Assembly (NCBI RefSeq): GCF_000834655.1
Contig: NZ_JXQQ01000135.1
Coordinates: 39,571 to 103,570 of the forward strand
DNA length: 64,000 nt
Direction: 5' to 3'
DNA from: Variovorax paradoxus
GTDB lineage: Bacteria; Pseudomonadota; Gammaproteobacteria; Burkholderiales; Burkholderiaceae_C
A program made the translations under genes and the position numbers. The notes below the pieces were generated by a model. The model did not search any database, was not told the DNA's origin, and was given only the letters and a program-made list of their open reading frames with translations. This document shows, piece by piece, positions 43,198 through 52,497 of this stretch (position 1 is its first letter; every line of letters starts with the position of its first letter).

Positions 43198-45455
43198 ATG
43201 CATCCCAGCAAGCCGCCCCAGCGATGCAGTCGCTGGACGACGACGGCGAGGGCATCAATCTCACGGAGTACTGGGACATCCTGGTCGACAACCGCTGGCT
43301 CGTCGCGGCCGTGGTCGCCGTCTTCCTGTTCCTGGGCACCGCGTATGCGCTGCTCGGCAAGCCCGTCTACGAAGGCAACCTCGCGGTGCAGGTCGAGGAC
43401 TCGGGCAACTCCGCGGGCAGCTTCCTCGGCGATGCGGCCTCTTCGCTCTTGAGCGTGAAGACGCCGGCCGCGGGCGAGATCGAAATCCTCCGCTCGCGCG
43501 CCATCCTGGGCAAGGCGGTGGAAAACACCAAGCTCTACATCAGCGCGCGGCCGCGCTATGCGCCCTTCGTGGGGAGCTATCTCTCCCGCCGCGCGACCGA
43601 ACTCTCGGAGCCGGGCTTCATGGGCCTCTCGGGCTACGTCACGGGCACCGAGCAGATCCTGGTGCCGCGCTTGGACGTGCCGCCCGACTTCGAGGAAAAG
43701 CCGTTCACGCTCACCTTGGGCACCAACGGCCAGTACGAGCTGAGCAATCCCGACATCGAGGTGCCGCTCAAGGGCACCGTCGGCACGCTGCTCTCGGCGA
43801 ACATTCCGAACGTGGCGAACGGCAGCCTGGGCCTCATGGTCACCAGCATCAGCGGCAAGCCGGGCGCGCAGTTCCAGCTCGTGCGCTCGTCCACGCAGAA
43901 GACGCTGCTCGCGCTGCAGGACAGCTTGAAGGTCGTCGAGAAGGGCAAGCAGTCGGGCGTGCTCGACGTGAGCTGGAAGAACGCCGACCCCAAGAAGCTC
44001 ACGCAGCTGCTCAACGAGATCGGCACGCTCTACGTGCGCCAGAACATGGAGCGCAAGGCCGCCGAGGCCGAGAAGACGCTGGGCTTCCTCGACACGGCGC
44101 TGCCGCAGTTCAAGACGCAGCTGGAGCAGTCCGAGGACACCTACAACCGCTACCGCAACCAGAACGGCACGGTGAGCCTGGACGACGAGGCCAAGAACGC
44201 GCTCACGCAGACCGTCGACCTGCAATCCAAGCTGCTCGAAGCCGAACAGAAGCGCCGCGAACTCGCCGCCCGCTTCACCGACGAGCACCCGGCCATCCAG
44301 ACGCTCGACACGCAGGTGAAGGCCTGGAAGAGCGCCATCGCCGGCATCGACGCGCGCATCCGCAAGATGCCCGAGCTGCAGCAGAACACCGTGCGCATGC
44401 AGCGCGACATCAAGGTGAACACCGACCTGTATGTGTCGCTGCTCAACAGCTCGCTGCAGATGCGCCTGGCCAAGGAGGGCAAGGTGGGCAACGTGCGCCT
44501 GCTCGACGAGGCCATCGTTCCCGAAGAACCGGTGTGGCCGAAGCGGCCGCTGGTCGTCGCGCTCGCGCTCGTCCTCGGCCTGGCCGCCGGCATCGGGGCC
44601 GCGGTGGCGCGCAGCTCGTTCTTCGGCGGCATCCGCAACCCGAGCGAGATCGAGACCCACACGGGGCTGAACGTCTACAGCAGCATTCCGCTGAGCGCCG
44701 CGCAGCGCACGCTCGACCGCAACATCGAGAACAAGGTCCCCGGCCTGCACGTGCTCTCGCACCTGCAACCCGAAGACCCGGCGGTGGAGAGCCTGCGCAG
44801 CCTGCGCACCGCGCTGCAGTTCGCCATGCTGGAGGCGACCAACAATCGCCTGCTTATTTCCGGCGCGACCCCCGGTGTAGGCAAAACGTTTATTTCGGTC
44901 AATTTCGCGGCCATCAGCGCTGCAACCGGCAAAAGAGTTCTTTTGATTGACGCCGATTTGCGAAAAGGCCGGGTCAATCAATTCCTCTCTATTTCACGAG
45001 CCGGCGGTTTGTCGGAATTGATAGCAGGAACCCTCGATTTCGAGAAGGCCGTGCGCCCATCGGTCCTGCCGAACCTGGACGTCATCACCACCGGTGTGCT
45101 GCCGCCCAATCCGGCGGAGTTGCTGATGAGTGAATCTTTTGTCCACGTTCTGGACAGGTTATCGCCCAGCTACGATCTTGTCATCGTCGATACGGCGCCC
45201 GTACTGGTGGCCGCAGATACCGCTTCGGTGGCGCCGCTCGCCAGCACCTTGCTGCTGGTCGCGCGCGCCGAAAAAACCCAGCTCGGCGAATTGAATGAAA
45301 CGGTCCGGCGGCTTGCGCATGCAGGCCGATCGGTAAATGGCGTAATTCTGAATGCTATTGACCTATCGCGCCGCCATGCTGGCAGTGGGGGATATAAATA
45401 TGGCACTTACAAGCACTTACAATACAGCTATAAATCCAACAGGGATTCCACCTAG
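43194..45455 (+). CDS. wzc: Tyrosine autokinase and chain-length regulator, Wzc type
   Basis: This 753-residue co-polymerase has a Wzz domain (NLTEYWDILVDNRWLVAAVV first helix, a large periplasmic coiled region, second helix near 455-475). A BY-kinase follows, with Walker A GATPGVGKT (about 557-565), Walker A' VLLIDADLRKGRV and a tyrosine-rich tail (YKYGTYKHLQYSYK). GC content drops sharply inside the kinase region from about 44,830, unlike the first two thirds, suggesting mosaic ancestry. It overlaps wzb by four bases. Confidence 0.95.
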   Translation: MNASQQAAPAMQSLDDDGEGINLTEYWDILVDNRWLVAAVVAVFLFLGTAYALLGKPVYEGNLAVQVEDSGNSAGSFLGDAASSLLSVKTPAAGEIEILRSRAILGKAVENTKLYISARPRYAPFVGSYLSRRATELSEPGFMGLSGYVTGTEQILVPRLDVPPDFEEKPFTLTLGTNGQYELSNPDIEVPLKGTVGTLLSANIPNVANGSLGLMVTSISGKPGAQFQLVRSSTQKTLLALQDSLKVVEKGKQSGVLDVSWKNADPKKLTQLLNEIGTLYVRQNMERKAAEAEKTLGFLDTALPQFKTQLEQSEDTYNRYRNQNGTVSLDDEAKNALTQTVDLQSKLLEAEQKRRELAARFTDEHPAIQTLDTQVKAWKSAIAGIDARIRKMPELQQNTVRMQRDIKVNTDLYVSLLNSSLQMRLAKEGKVGNVRLLDEAIVPEEPVWPKRPLVVALALVLGLAAGIGAAVARSSFFGGIRNPSEIETHTGLNVYSSIPLSAAQRTLDRNIENKVPGLHVLSHLQPEDPAVESLRSLRTALQFAMLEATNNRLLISGATPGVGKTFISVNFAAISAATGKRVLLIDADLRKGRVNQFLSISRAGGLSELIAGTLDFEKAVRPSVLPNLDVITTGVLPPNPAELLMSESFVHVLDRLSPSYDLVIVDTAPVLVAADTASVAPLASTLLLVARAEKTQLGELNETVRRLAHAGRSVNGVILNAIDLSRRHAGSGGYKYGTYKHLQYSYKSNRDST

Positions 45456-45787
45456 ACCGTGAAAAATTGGAGTTAAATTCAATTCGATGCGCTTGACTTT
45501 CTGGCATGTGCATCGAGCCCCTACTCAAATTGTATTCACTCAAAAGAAATGTAGTGCCAATGAATATTCATTCATTTTTCCTACATTTTTCGTAGTCCGT
45601 TGGCCGCGCAATCGTTTCTGCAAATGCAGAAGCAACGAGGCAGTTGTGCGGGTCGTGTCGGCCACAAAAAATCAAGGCCATAACCGAAGAGGTGCAGGCA
45701 TTTCGCCTGCATGAGGAAAGGTGCGTCGCCAATGAAATACCTTCCGGAAGAAATTCTTTCGCATTCCATATCTGGATGGAGAAAACC
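45456..45787. other. Low-GC intergenic leader with hairpins before sugar transferase
   Basis: A 332-base AT-rich gap. It holds a hairpin TTCTGC / GCAGAA with loop AAAT near 45616-45631 and a seven-base-pair hairpin TGCAGGC / GCCTGCA with loop ATTTC at 45693-45711. Neither is followed by a T run. An internal promoter or RNA leader is possible. No gene is seen. Confidence 0.5.
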
Positions 45788-46513
45788 ATGAGAAACCTCC
45801 GCCCCGAAGAATCGATGGTCCCGCAAGGCTGGGACAATTCGGAAAACCGTCACCATGAATCGCCCTACGACATGGGGCAGAACCGCGTCAATCACCCGGT
45901 ATTGCTCCGCGTCGGAAAAAGATCGGTGGACATTGCCGCCGCGCTTTTCTTCTTCATCGCGTTCGGCTGGGTGTTCGTATTGATCGGCCTGTGCGTCGCG
46001 GTCAGTTCCGGCGCGCCCGTGTTCTATTCGCAGCCGCGCTATGGAAAAGACGGCCGGGTGTTCCGGTTCTGGAAATTCCGCTCCATGACGGCCAATTCGG
46101 CACAGGTGCTCGAAGAGCACCTGAAAAACAATCCGGAGGCGCGCCGGCAATGGGACGAATACCAGAAGCTGGAAAACGATCCGCGCATCACGCCTTTCGG
46201 CAAATTCATCCGCAAGACCAGCCTGGACGAATTGCCGCAATTCTGGAACGTGCTGATCGGCGAGATGAGCCTCATCGGCCCGCGCCCCTGCATGCTCGAG
46301 CAGAAGTCGCTCTACGGGCACGACTGGAGCCACTACTGCGCCGTGCGGCCCGGCATCACCGGCCTCTGGCAAGTGAGTGGCCGCAACCAGCTGACCTACA
46401 ACGCCCGCGTCGCTCTGGACGTGCGGTACGTGGAGACGCTGTCCGTGGTGAAGGATGTGGACATCTTCATCAAGACCATCTGGGTGGTCGCCTTGGGGCA
46501 TGGGTCGCGATGA
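45788..46513 (+). CDS. Undecaprenyl-phosphate sugar phosphotransferase, ExoY/WbaP type
   Basis: This 241-residue initiating transferase has one N-terminal helix (SVDIAAALFFFIAFGWVFVL) and the conserved bacterial sugar-transferase core: VFRFWKFRSM, DPRITPFGKFIRKTSLDELP, FWNVLIGEMSLIGPRP, RPGITGLWQVSGR. It adds the first sugar-1-phosphate to undecaprenyl phosphate. ATG 45788 has GGAG six bases upstream. The sugar (galactose or glucose) is not predictable. Confidence 0.93.
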   Translation: MRNLRPEESMVPQGWDNSENRHHESPYDMGQNRVNHPVLLRVGKRSVDIAAALFFFIAFGWVFVLIGLCVAVSSGAPVFYSQPRYGKDGRVFRFWKFRSMTANSAQVLEEHLKNNPEARRQWDEYQKLENDPRITPFGKFIRKTSLDELPQFWNVLIGEMSLIGPRPCMLEQKSLYGHDWSHYCAVRPGITGLWQVSGRNQLTYNARVALDVRYVETLSVVKDVDIFIKTIWVVALGHGSR

Positions 46514-46655
46514 CCGAATTCGCCGGCCCGCACTGACCCACTGACGATTTGCGGCCGCAGCGGCGGCCGACGACTGAGAAGAATAAAAAAACCAGCGCTG
46601 GAAAGCGGCCGGTGCAGGGGAATTTTTGTCTTCGAATGTTCGGAATGGAATCCAT

Positions 46656-47747
46656 ATGCTGACGAGTCCTGCCATTGCGGGAAGACCGCCGGGGAAATTC
46701 GCGCCCCAGGGAAATGCGCCCAGGAACAGGCGGCGGTTCAATCAATATTCGATCGCGGGCATTGCGCTCGTCGTCGTGTACGTGCTGATCTACGCTTTTT
46801 TCAGGGAATCGCTTCCCGAGAAATGGAGCGTCGATTCGGCAAAGATCATCGAGATCCTGAATTACGGCGGCGCGGGCGGCGACCTGGACAATTCGTTCGC
46901 GGTGACCGCGGCATTGTTCGGCCTCATCGGCGTGGACAACCTGGACATCTTCACCTGCCTGGTGAGCGCGCTGTTCCTTTTTTTTGCGACGCACGATATT
47001 CGCCGTGCCGGCGATTTCTTTTCCCGGCTGCTGCTGATTGCGCCGTGCATCATGCTCAACATGTTTGCACCGTCGAAGGAAACCGTGGTGCTCATCATGA
47101 CGATGTTCATCACCGTGTCTGCGATCTATTTTCGGACCTCGAAGAAATTCACCTTCGTGTCGTTTCTCTTTCTTTACGTGGTCTATGGAATATTCGTCCG
47201 GCAATATTATCTGCTGATCGTCGGCGTGTTCTTCGGTGTCTATTGGCTCTGGCGGCGTCCGCTCAAATACCATTTGCTGGCGGCCGCTATTGCGGCAGGC
47301 GCCATTCTGGCGGCGCCGTCCAGCGTCTTGCAAACGCTGCAATCGCCGCGCGATACGTCCAACGCCTATGCGGAGCAGATCGGCAGCGACAACCGGACGG
47401 CTTTCACCAATGTCGCATCCCCAGCCACCGGCCCGGGGTTCCTGGTCAATTACGTCTATGCTGGCACGGTATTGATCACGCCGGTGCTCTATTTCCAGAC
47501 GGCGAGCGATTTCTTCATGCAATTGATGATCGGCGCCATGCTGATCATTCTTTATCGCGCACGTAAAAAAGCCCGGCGCGGGCATGACCGATTCGAAGTC
47601 CGCTTCTTCGCCAGCCTGTTCATTGCGCACATCCTGGTGCAATTGATATTCGAGCCCGATCTCGGAAGCTTCACCCGGCATTTGACTTCGGTATTGCTCT
47701 ATCTCATCGCCATCAAGGTCGCAGAGAGAAAACCATTCCTCCCATGA
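46656..47747 (+). CDS. Polytopic membrane protein, likely Wzy-type polysaccharide polymerase
   Basis: This 363-residue protein has about nine to ten helices and a lower GC content than its neighbours, as polymerases usually do. Segments include NQYSIAGIALVVVYVLIYAF, ALFGLIGVDNLDIFTCLVSA and MLNMFAPSKETVVLIMTMFI. No conserved motif proves the role; it is inferred from position between the initiating transferase and a pyruvyltransferase. Its stop overlaps the next start (ATGA). Lipid-II flippase or O-acetyltransferase roles are less likely. Confidence 0.65.
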   Translation: MLTSPAIAGRPPGKFAPQGNAPRNRRRFNQYSIAGIALVVVYVLIYAFFRESLPEKWSVDSAKIIEILNYGGAGGDLDNSFAVTAALFGLIGVDNLDIFTCLVSALFLFFATHDIRRAGDFFSRLLLIAPCIMLNMFAPSKETVVLIMTMFITVSAIYFRTSKKFTFVSFLFLYVVYGIFVRQYYLLIVGVFFGVYWLWRRPLKYHLLAAAIAAGAILAAPSSVLQTLQSPRDTSNAYAEQIGSDNRTAFTNVASPATGPGFLVNYVYAGTVLITPVLYFQTASDFFMQLMIGAMLIILYRARKKARRGHDRFEVRFFASLFIAHILVQLIFEPDLGSFTRHLTSVLLYLIAIKVAERKPFLP

Positions 47748-48892
47748 AAAAAATCCTGATTTGCGCTGTGCCATTCAGCGACAACCTGGGCGACGGGGTC
47801 ATTGCCGCGTCGCTGGCGCACATTGCCGGCCTCAAATACCCGGACGCCAAGGTCGAATTCCTCGACATTGCCGGGCGGCACGGATTCGACGAAGACAACC
47901 TGCGCGGCGGCGGCGCGTTCGGCGTTTTCCAGAAGCTGCCGGCGCTCGTGCGCTCGGCCATCGTGTTCGCGTACTGCCTGAAGAACTACTTCCAGCGCTG
48001 GCGCCCGCACTGGAAGGCGGCCGTGAGCGATGCGGATCTGGTCATCGTCGGCGGCGGGCAGCTTTTTTGCGACGTGGCGCTGAACTTCCCGGCCAAGCTC
48101 TTCCTCCTGAGCCGCCTCTTGCGCGGCAAGCGGGTGGCGGTGGTGTCGGTGGGCGTCACGGCCAAGTGGTCTTACTGGGGCAAGGTGCTGGTCAACAAGT
48201 TCTTCAAAAACGCAGCGCCCGTTTTCTTCGCCACCCGCGATGCGGAGTCGGCCAAGAACCTGCACGACATCTTCCGCATTCCCCGGCCGGACATCCGCGT
48301 GGTGCCCGACCCGGCGCTGGTCTGCGAGAGCGCGTTCTCCGAGGAGCTTTCGCCCGAGAAGAAGTGGGACGTGGGCATCTGCGTGAGCAGCCTCGATGCG
48401 CTGGTCATGAACTCGGAATACGGCGACGCCAACGCCATCGGCTCGGCCGATTTCTTCGCGAACCTGGCTGAGGCGCTGCAGAAGGAGGGCGCGCGCGTTC
48501 TCTACTTCACCAACGGCGCGGCGGAAGACAACCGCGTCATGGCCGAGATCTCGGCGCGGCCCGCCGCGGCGGAAACCGCGTTCCTCGTGCCCAAGCGCCC
48601 CGACGACCTGGTGTCGCTCATCAGCGCGTGCTCGTGCATCGCGGCGCACCGGCTGCACGCGAACATCGTGGCCTACAGCCTGAACATCCCCTCGGTGGGC
48701 ATGAACTGGGACAAGAAGGTCGAGTCGTTCTTCCGCCTCACAGGGCGCACGCAGTACCTGTTCGACCTGTCGCCGCGCCCCGACCAGCTCAAGGCCTCGG
48801 TGCTGCAGCTGCTGCGGGACCGCAATGCGAACCGCGACCGGCTCGATGCGCTGAAGGGCGAAGTCATCGCCGGCACGCACGCGCTCATCTGA
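47744..48892 (+). CDS. Polysaccharide pyruvyl transferase family protein
   Basis: This 382-residue GT-B-like protein starts MKKILICAVPFSDNLGDGVI, has DADLVIVGGGQLFCDVALNF, VAVVSVGVTAKW and, late, ACSCIAAHRLHANIVAYSLN with IPSVGMNWDKKVESFF, the standard pyruvyl transferase pattern. These enzymes add ketal pyruvate to exopolysaccharide repeat units, changing charge. It is coupled to the upstream polymerase-like gene. Confidence 0.88.
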   Translation: MKKILICAVPFSDNLGDGVIAASLAHIAGLKYPDAKVEFLDIAGRHGFDEDNLRGGGAFGVFQKLPALVRSAIVFAYCLKNYFQRWRPHWKAAVSDADLVIVGGGQLFCDVALNFPAKLFLLSRLLRGKRVAVVSVGVTAKWSYWGKVLVNKFFKNAAPVFFATRDAESAKNLHDIFRIPRPDIRVVPDPALVCESAFSEELSPEKKWDVGICVSSLDALVMNSEYGDANAIGSADFFANLAEALQKEGARVLYFTNGAAEDNRVMAEISARPAAAETAFLVPKRPDDLVSLISACSCIAAHRLHANIVAYSLNIPSVGMNWDKKVESFFRLTGRTQYLFDLSPRPDQLKASVLQLLRDRNANRDRLDALKGEVIAGTHALI

Positions 48893-48908
48893 TGCGAGGC
48901 GCGCCATC

Positions 48909-49979
48909 ATGAAAGTACTGCACGTTGCCGAGACGCTCAAGGGCGGGCTGGAGACGTACCTGCGCATCGTCTCGCGCTACCAGAAGACCTCGCCGGAGAT
49001 CAGCCAGGTGAAGTTCGTCCTGCCGGGGCAGGTGGACTGGCTGGGCGCGGAGAACACGCACGTGGTGCCCACGGCGCGCAAGGCCTCGGCGCTCCTCGCG
49101 TACGCCAGGGAAGTGCGACGGATCATCGCGGCCGAACGCCCGGCCGTGCTGCACCTGCACAGCTCGATCGCCGGCGGCGTGGTGCGCGCGATGGCCCTCG
49201 TCGGGCAGGTGCCGCGCGGCGTGAAGATCGTCTATTGCTCGCACGGCTGGGCCTTCGACCAGACCGGCCCCGCCTACAAGACGCTCGCCTACCGCTGGAT
49301 CGAGCGCCTGCTCTCGTGGCGCAGCGACGCGATCATCTGCATCAGCGACCACGAGACGCGGGTCGCCGAGAAGTTCGGCATCCAGCACCTGCGCTGCATT
49401 CCGAACGGCATCGACCGCATCGAGCCGGCATCGGGCGAGACGCCCGCCGGGGCGGTGCGCACCGAACCGCGCAAGGTGCTGTTCGTCGGCCGGCTCGACA
49501 AGCAGAAAGGCATCGACGCGCTGCTCGACGCCTACGTGCGGGTGAAGCCGAGTTTCAAGTTGATCGTCGTGGGCGATTCCGTGCGCAAGGACCTCGCGCT
49601 CGCGCAATCCGACCAGGTCGAATTCAAGGGCTGGCTGGAGAAGGACGCGCTCGATGCCGTCTACCGCGAATGCGACGCCACCATCGTTCCGTCGCGCTGG
49701 GAAGGCTTCGGCCTCGTGGCCGTCGAGGCCATGGCGCGCGGCAAGCCGGTGTTCGCATCGGCGGTCGGCGGGCTGGTCGACATCGTGGCGCACGGCACCA
49801 GCGGCCGGCTCTTTTCGCTCGAACAGATGGACCAGACGCTGCGCGACATCGACGGCCTCTCCGACGCCGCCTTGCGCCAGATGGGCCAGGCCGGCCGGCG
49901 GATCTTCGAAGAGAAGTTCACCTCGCAGCGCATGAACACGGCCATCGTCAACCTCTACAAGGAGTCGGTTCTCCGATGA
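48909..49979 (+). CDS. Family 4 glycosyltransferase
   Basis: This 356-residue GT-B enzyme starts MKVLHVAETLKGGLETYLR. The C-terminal part carries VLFVGRLDKQKGIDALLDAY and the GT4 donor site PSRWEGFGLVAVEAMARGKP. It probably adds one sugar to the exopolysaccharide repeat unit. Its stop overlaps the glycoside hydrolase start (ATGA). Confidence 0.93.
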   Translation: MKVLHVAETLKGGLETYLRIVSRYQKTSPEISQVKFVLPGQVDWLGAENTHVVPTARKASALLAYAREVRRIIAAERPAVLHLHSSIAGGVVRAMALVGQVPRGVKIVYCSHGWAFDQTGPAYKTLAYRWIERLLSWRSDAIICISDHETRVAEKFGIQHLRCIPNGIDRIEPASGETPAGAVRTEPRKVLFVGRLDKQKGIDALLDAYVRVKPSFKLIVVGDSVRKDLALAQSDQVEFKGWLEKDALDAVYRECDATIVPSRWEGFGLVAVEAMARGKPVFASAVGGLVDIVAHGTSGRLFSLEQMDQTLRDIDGLSDAALRQMGQAGRRIFEEKFTSQRMNTAIVNLYKESVLR

Positions 49980-51247
49980 AGATCTTCACAAGCCGAGCCC
50001 GGCGCCTGCTGCAGGCGGCGCTGCTGTCGTGCGCGTGCGTGTCCGCCGCCGTCGTGGCGCCCGCGCAAGCGCGCGGCGTGAGCGGCATCGACACCGACTA
50101 CCCGGTCGCGCTGAGCGTGCAGATCGACCCCGCCACCATCACCGATGCCGACCTCAACGAAATCCGCGCGGCGGGCTTCGAGTTCGTGCGCTTCGGCGTG
50201 CGGCCGCCGCTCAAGAGCGTGAACCCGAACCTCATCGACTACCCGCGCCTCATCAAGCGCGTGCGCAACGCGAAGCTCGATGCGATCGTGACGCTCTTCG
50301 GCGGCAGCGCGATCTGGGGGCTGGGCCCGAAGGACTGGCGCGAGGGCGCCCGCAAGGAAAGCCTGTTCTCCGATTTCGCGGTCGACTTCATGAAGGCGCA
50401 CACCGGCGACGTGGCGGTGTGGGAGGTGTGGAACGAGCCCGACCACAAGACCTTCCTGAACCCCGCGCTGCTCGCTGACTTCGAGACCGCGTCGTCCGAG
50501 CTGTGCGCCAACATGGCCAGGCAGAAGGTGCAGCCGAACATCGTCGTGGGCTTCGGCTTCGCGAACCTGCCGTTCGTCGGCGGCAAGGTGCCCGCGCAAC
50601 TGGAGAACGCATTCGTCTCGGCCGCGAAGTCCGATTGCCTGACCGACATTTCCATCCACCCTTACCGCCCGGTGCCCGAGACGGCCTTCGCCGACTACGA
50701 GAAGCTGCGCGCGCAGCTGGACAAGCGCGACCTCAAGAAAACCGGCATCGCCATCTCCGAATGGGGCTACGCCTCTTATCTGCCGGTGCGCAGCCAGAGC
50801 ACGCAGGCCTCGCTGGTGTTCCGCGAGTACCTCATCAACGCCGCGGCCGGCATCAAGCTCCTGAATCTGTATGCATGGCGCGACCGTGGGCGCTCCTCGT
50901 TCTCCAAGGAAGACAACTTCGGGATCATGTCGAACGCCGGCGAGAAGAAGGAGGCGTTCTCCGCGCTCACCGAGTTCCTCAAGATCGCCAGGCATTCGAA
51001 GAAGGTCTCCTACGACGACGCGAAGGGCGTGAACCAGCTCGTACTCAAGCGCGACGACGCGCTGCTGCACGTGCTGTGGACGCAGGCGTCGGAAAAGGAC
51101 GTGACCGTCCCCGTCGCCGAAGGCAAGAAGTGCACGCGCGTCGATTTCTTCCCGCAGGCGCGGCGCGGCAGTTGCGGTCCCCGCACGGGCGGCGGGTTCT
51201 CCGCGAAGGCCTCGGCCTATCCGGTGCTGCTGTCGATCTCGGACTAG
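49976..51247 (+). CDS. Secreted clan GH-A glycoside hydrolase (GH39/PslG-like)
   Basis: This 423-residue protein has a signal peptide (basic start, ARRLLQAALLSCACVSAAVV, cleavage near AQARG) and a TIM barrel. The acid/base Glu154 sits in WNEPDHK and the nucleophile Glu262 in AISEWGYAS, as in GH39 and GH5 members. It lies within the exopolysaccharide operon, like the PslG hydrolase of the Psl locus, so it likely trims or releases the polymer in the periplasm. The substrate linkage is unknown. Confidence 0.85.
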   Translation: MKIFTSRARRLLQAALLSCACVSAAVVAPAQARGVSGIDTDYPVALSVQIDPATITDADLNEIRAAGFEFVRFGVRPPLKSVNPNLIDYPRLIKRVRNAKLDAIVTLFGGSAIWGLGPKDWREGARKESLFSDFAVDFMKAHTGDVAVWEVWNEPDHKTFLNPALLADFETASSELCANMARQKVQPNIVVGFGFANLPFVGGKVPAQLENAFVSAAKSDCLTDISIHPYRPVPETAFADYEKLRAQLDKRDLKKTGIAISEWGYASYLPVRSQSTQASLVFREYLINAAAGIKLLNLYAWRDRGRSSFSKEDNFGIMSNAGEKKEAFSALTEFLKIARHSKKVSYDDAKGVNQLVLKRDDALLHVLWTQASEKDVTVPVAEGKKCTRVDFFPQARRGSCGPRTGGGFSAKASAYPVLLSISD

Positions 51248-51252
51248 AGGCG

Positions 51253-52497
51253 ATGGCGCGTCTTTCCGGAATCCGCAAGCGTCTGGGCGGTCCCGTCTTC
51301 GCGATTGCGGACCAGTGCATCTACAGCGCGAGCCAGCTGCTCCTGAGCTTTGCGCTCGCGCGCGTGCTGTCGCCTTCGGATTTCGGCGTGGCCTCCGCGT
51401 TCCTGGCGGTCGTGAGCTTCCAGTACATCCTGCACACGGCGATGGTGCACGAGCCGTTGCTCATCCGGCGCTTCTACGCGAGCCGCTCGGCCGCGTGGAC
51501 GAGCTGGGCGCTCGTGGCGCTCCTCTCGCTCGCGGGGTACCTCTGCTGGCAGCTCATCGTGTTCCCGGGGCAGTTGCGCTGGGTGGGCGTGGCGCTCATC
51601 GTGGGCTACGAGATCTTCTGGCTCTCGCGCAGCCTGCTGCTCACGGGGCGGCGCTACGCGATGCTGTGCGCGACCGGCGTGCTCGTCTGCGTGGGCTACG
51701 TCGCGGTGCTCGGGGTGGAGAAGCCCGCGACGTGGGGCGAGGCGCTGCTGCTGGTCTCGCTGCTTCAGCTGCCGTTCCTCGTGCTCGTGCTGCTGAACCT
51801 GCGCCACGTGATGCCCGCGCTGCCCGCGGCGAAAGATGCGCAGGGCCTCACGGTGCAGGAGTCGATGGCCTACGGCTGGAAGGCCAGCCTCTCGCAGTTC
51901 ATGAGCTGGATCATGACGGGCGGCGCGATCCTGCTGCTGGGCTCGTCGGCCGATGCGGAGCAGGGCGGGCTGCTGAAGATCTACATCACCTTCCTCCTGC
52001 CGATGCAGTACGTGCTCGCGGCGCTGGGCTATTACCTGCTGCCGCAACTGGCGGCGCGCTGGCATGCCGAAGACCGCAGGAGCGTGCACCGGCTCTTCGT
52101 GATGTTCGTGCTGGCGGGCTTCCTGATCGCCGAGGCGGCCGGCGTGGTGCTGGGCCTGCTGGGCCCGCACCTCGTGGTGCTGGCCTTCGGCGAGAACTAC
52201 CGGCACATGGACTTCTCGCCGTTCTATTACGCGCCCGCCATCTTCGGTCTCACCATGTGCCTGCGCACGGGGTTCCGCGCCTCGGCGCGGCCGGGCGCGC
52301 TGCTGTTCTGCTCGGTCGTGGGCGCGGTGGTGTTCGGCATCGCGATGCTCGCCTCCAAACCGCCGGTCTCGTACATCCAGACCATCCACGCGATGACGCT
52401 GGGCTTCGCCTGCATGGCCGCGCTGATGATCGGCTGGCTGTTCTTCTTCATGCGGGCGCCCAGGCAAGGCCTGCAAGCCTCGGGGGCAGGGCGGTGA
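51253..52497 (+). CDS. Wzx-type polysaccharide flippase
   Basis: This 414-residue protein has about 12 helices. The N-terminal segment ADQCIYSASQLLLSFALARV followed by LSPSDFGVASAFLAVV is typical of the MATE/polysaccharide flippase superfamily. It likely moves the undecaprenyl-linked repeat across the inner membrane. The start is five bases after the hydrolase stop, and its stop overlaps the next gene's GTG start. Confidence 0.88.
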   Translation: MARLSGIRKRLGGPVFAIADQCIYSASQLLLSFALARVLSPSDFGVASAFLAVVSFQYILHTAMVHEPLLIRRFYASRSAAWTSWALVALLSLAGYLCWQLIVFPGQLRWVGVALIVGYEIFWLSRSLLLTGRRYAMLCATGVLVCVGYVAVLGVEKPATWGEALLLVSLLQLPFLVLVLLNLRHVMPALPAAKDAQGLTVQESMAYGWKASLSQFMSWIMTGGAILLLGSSADAEQGGLLKIYITFLLPMQYVLAALGYYLLPQLAARWHAEDRRSVHRLFVMFVLAGFLIAEAAGVVLGLLGPHLVVLAFGENYRHMDFSPFYYAPAIFGLTMCLRTGFRASARPGALLFCSVVGAVVFGIAMLASKPPVSYIQTIHAMTLGFACMAALMIGWLFFFMRAPRQGLQASGAGR

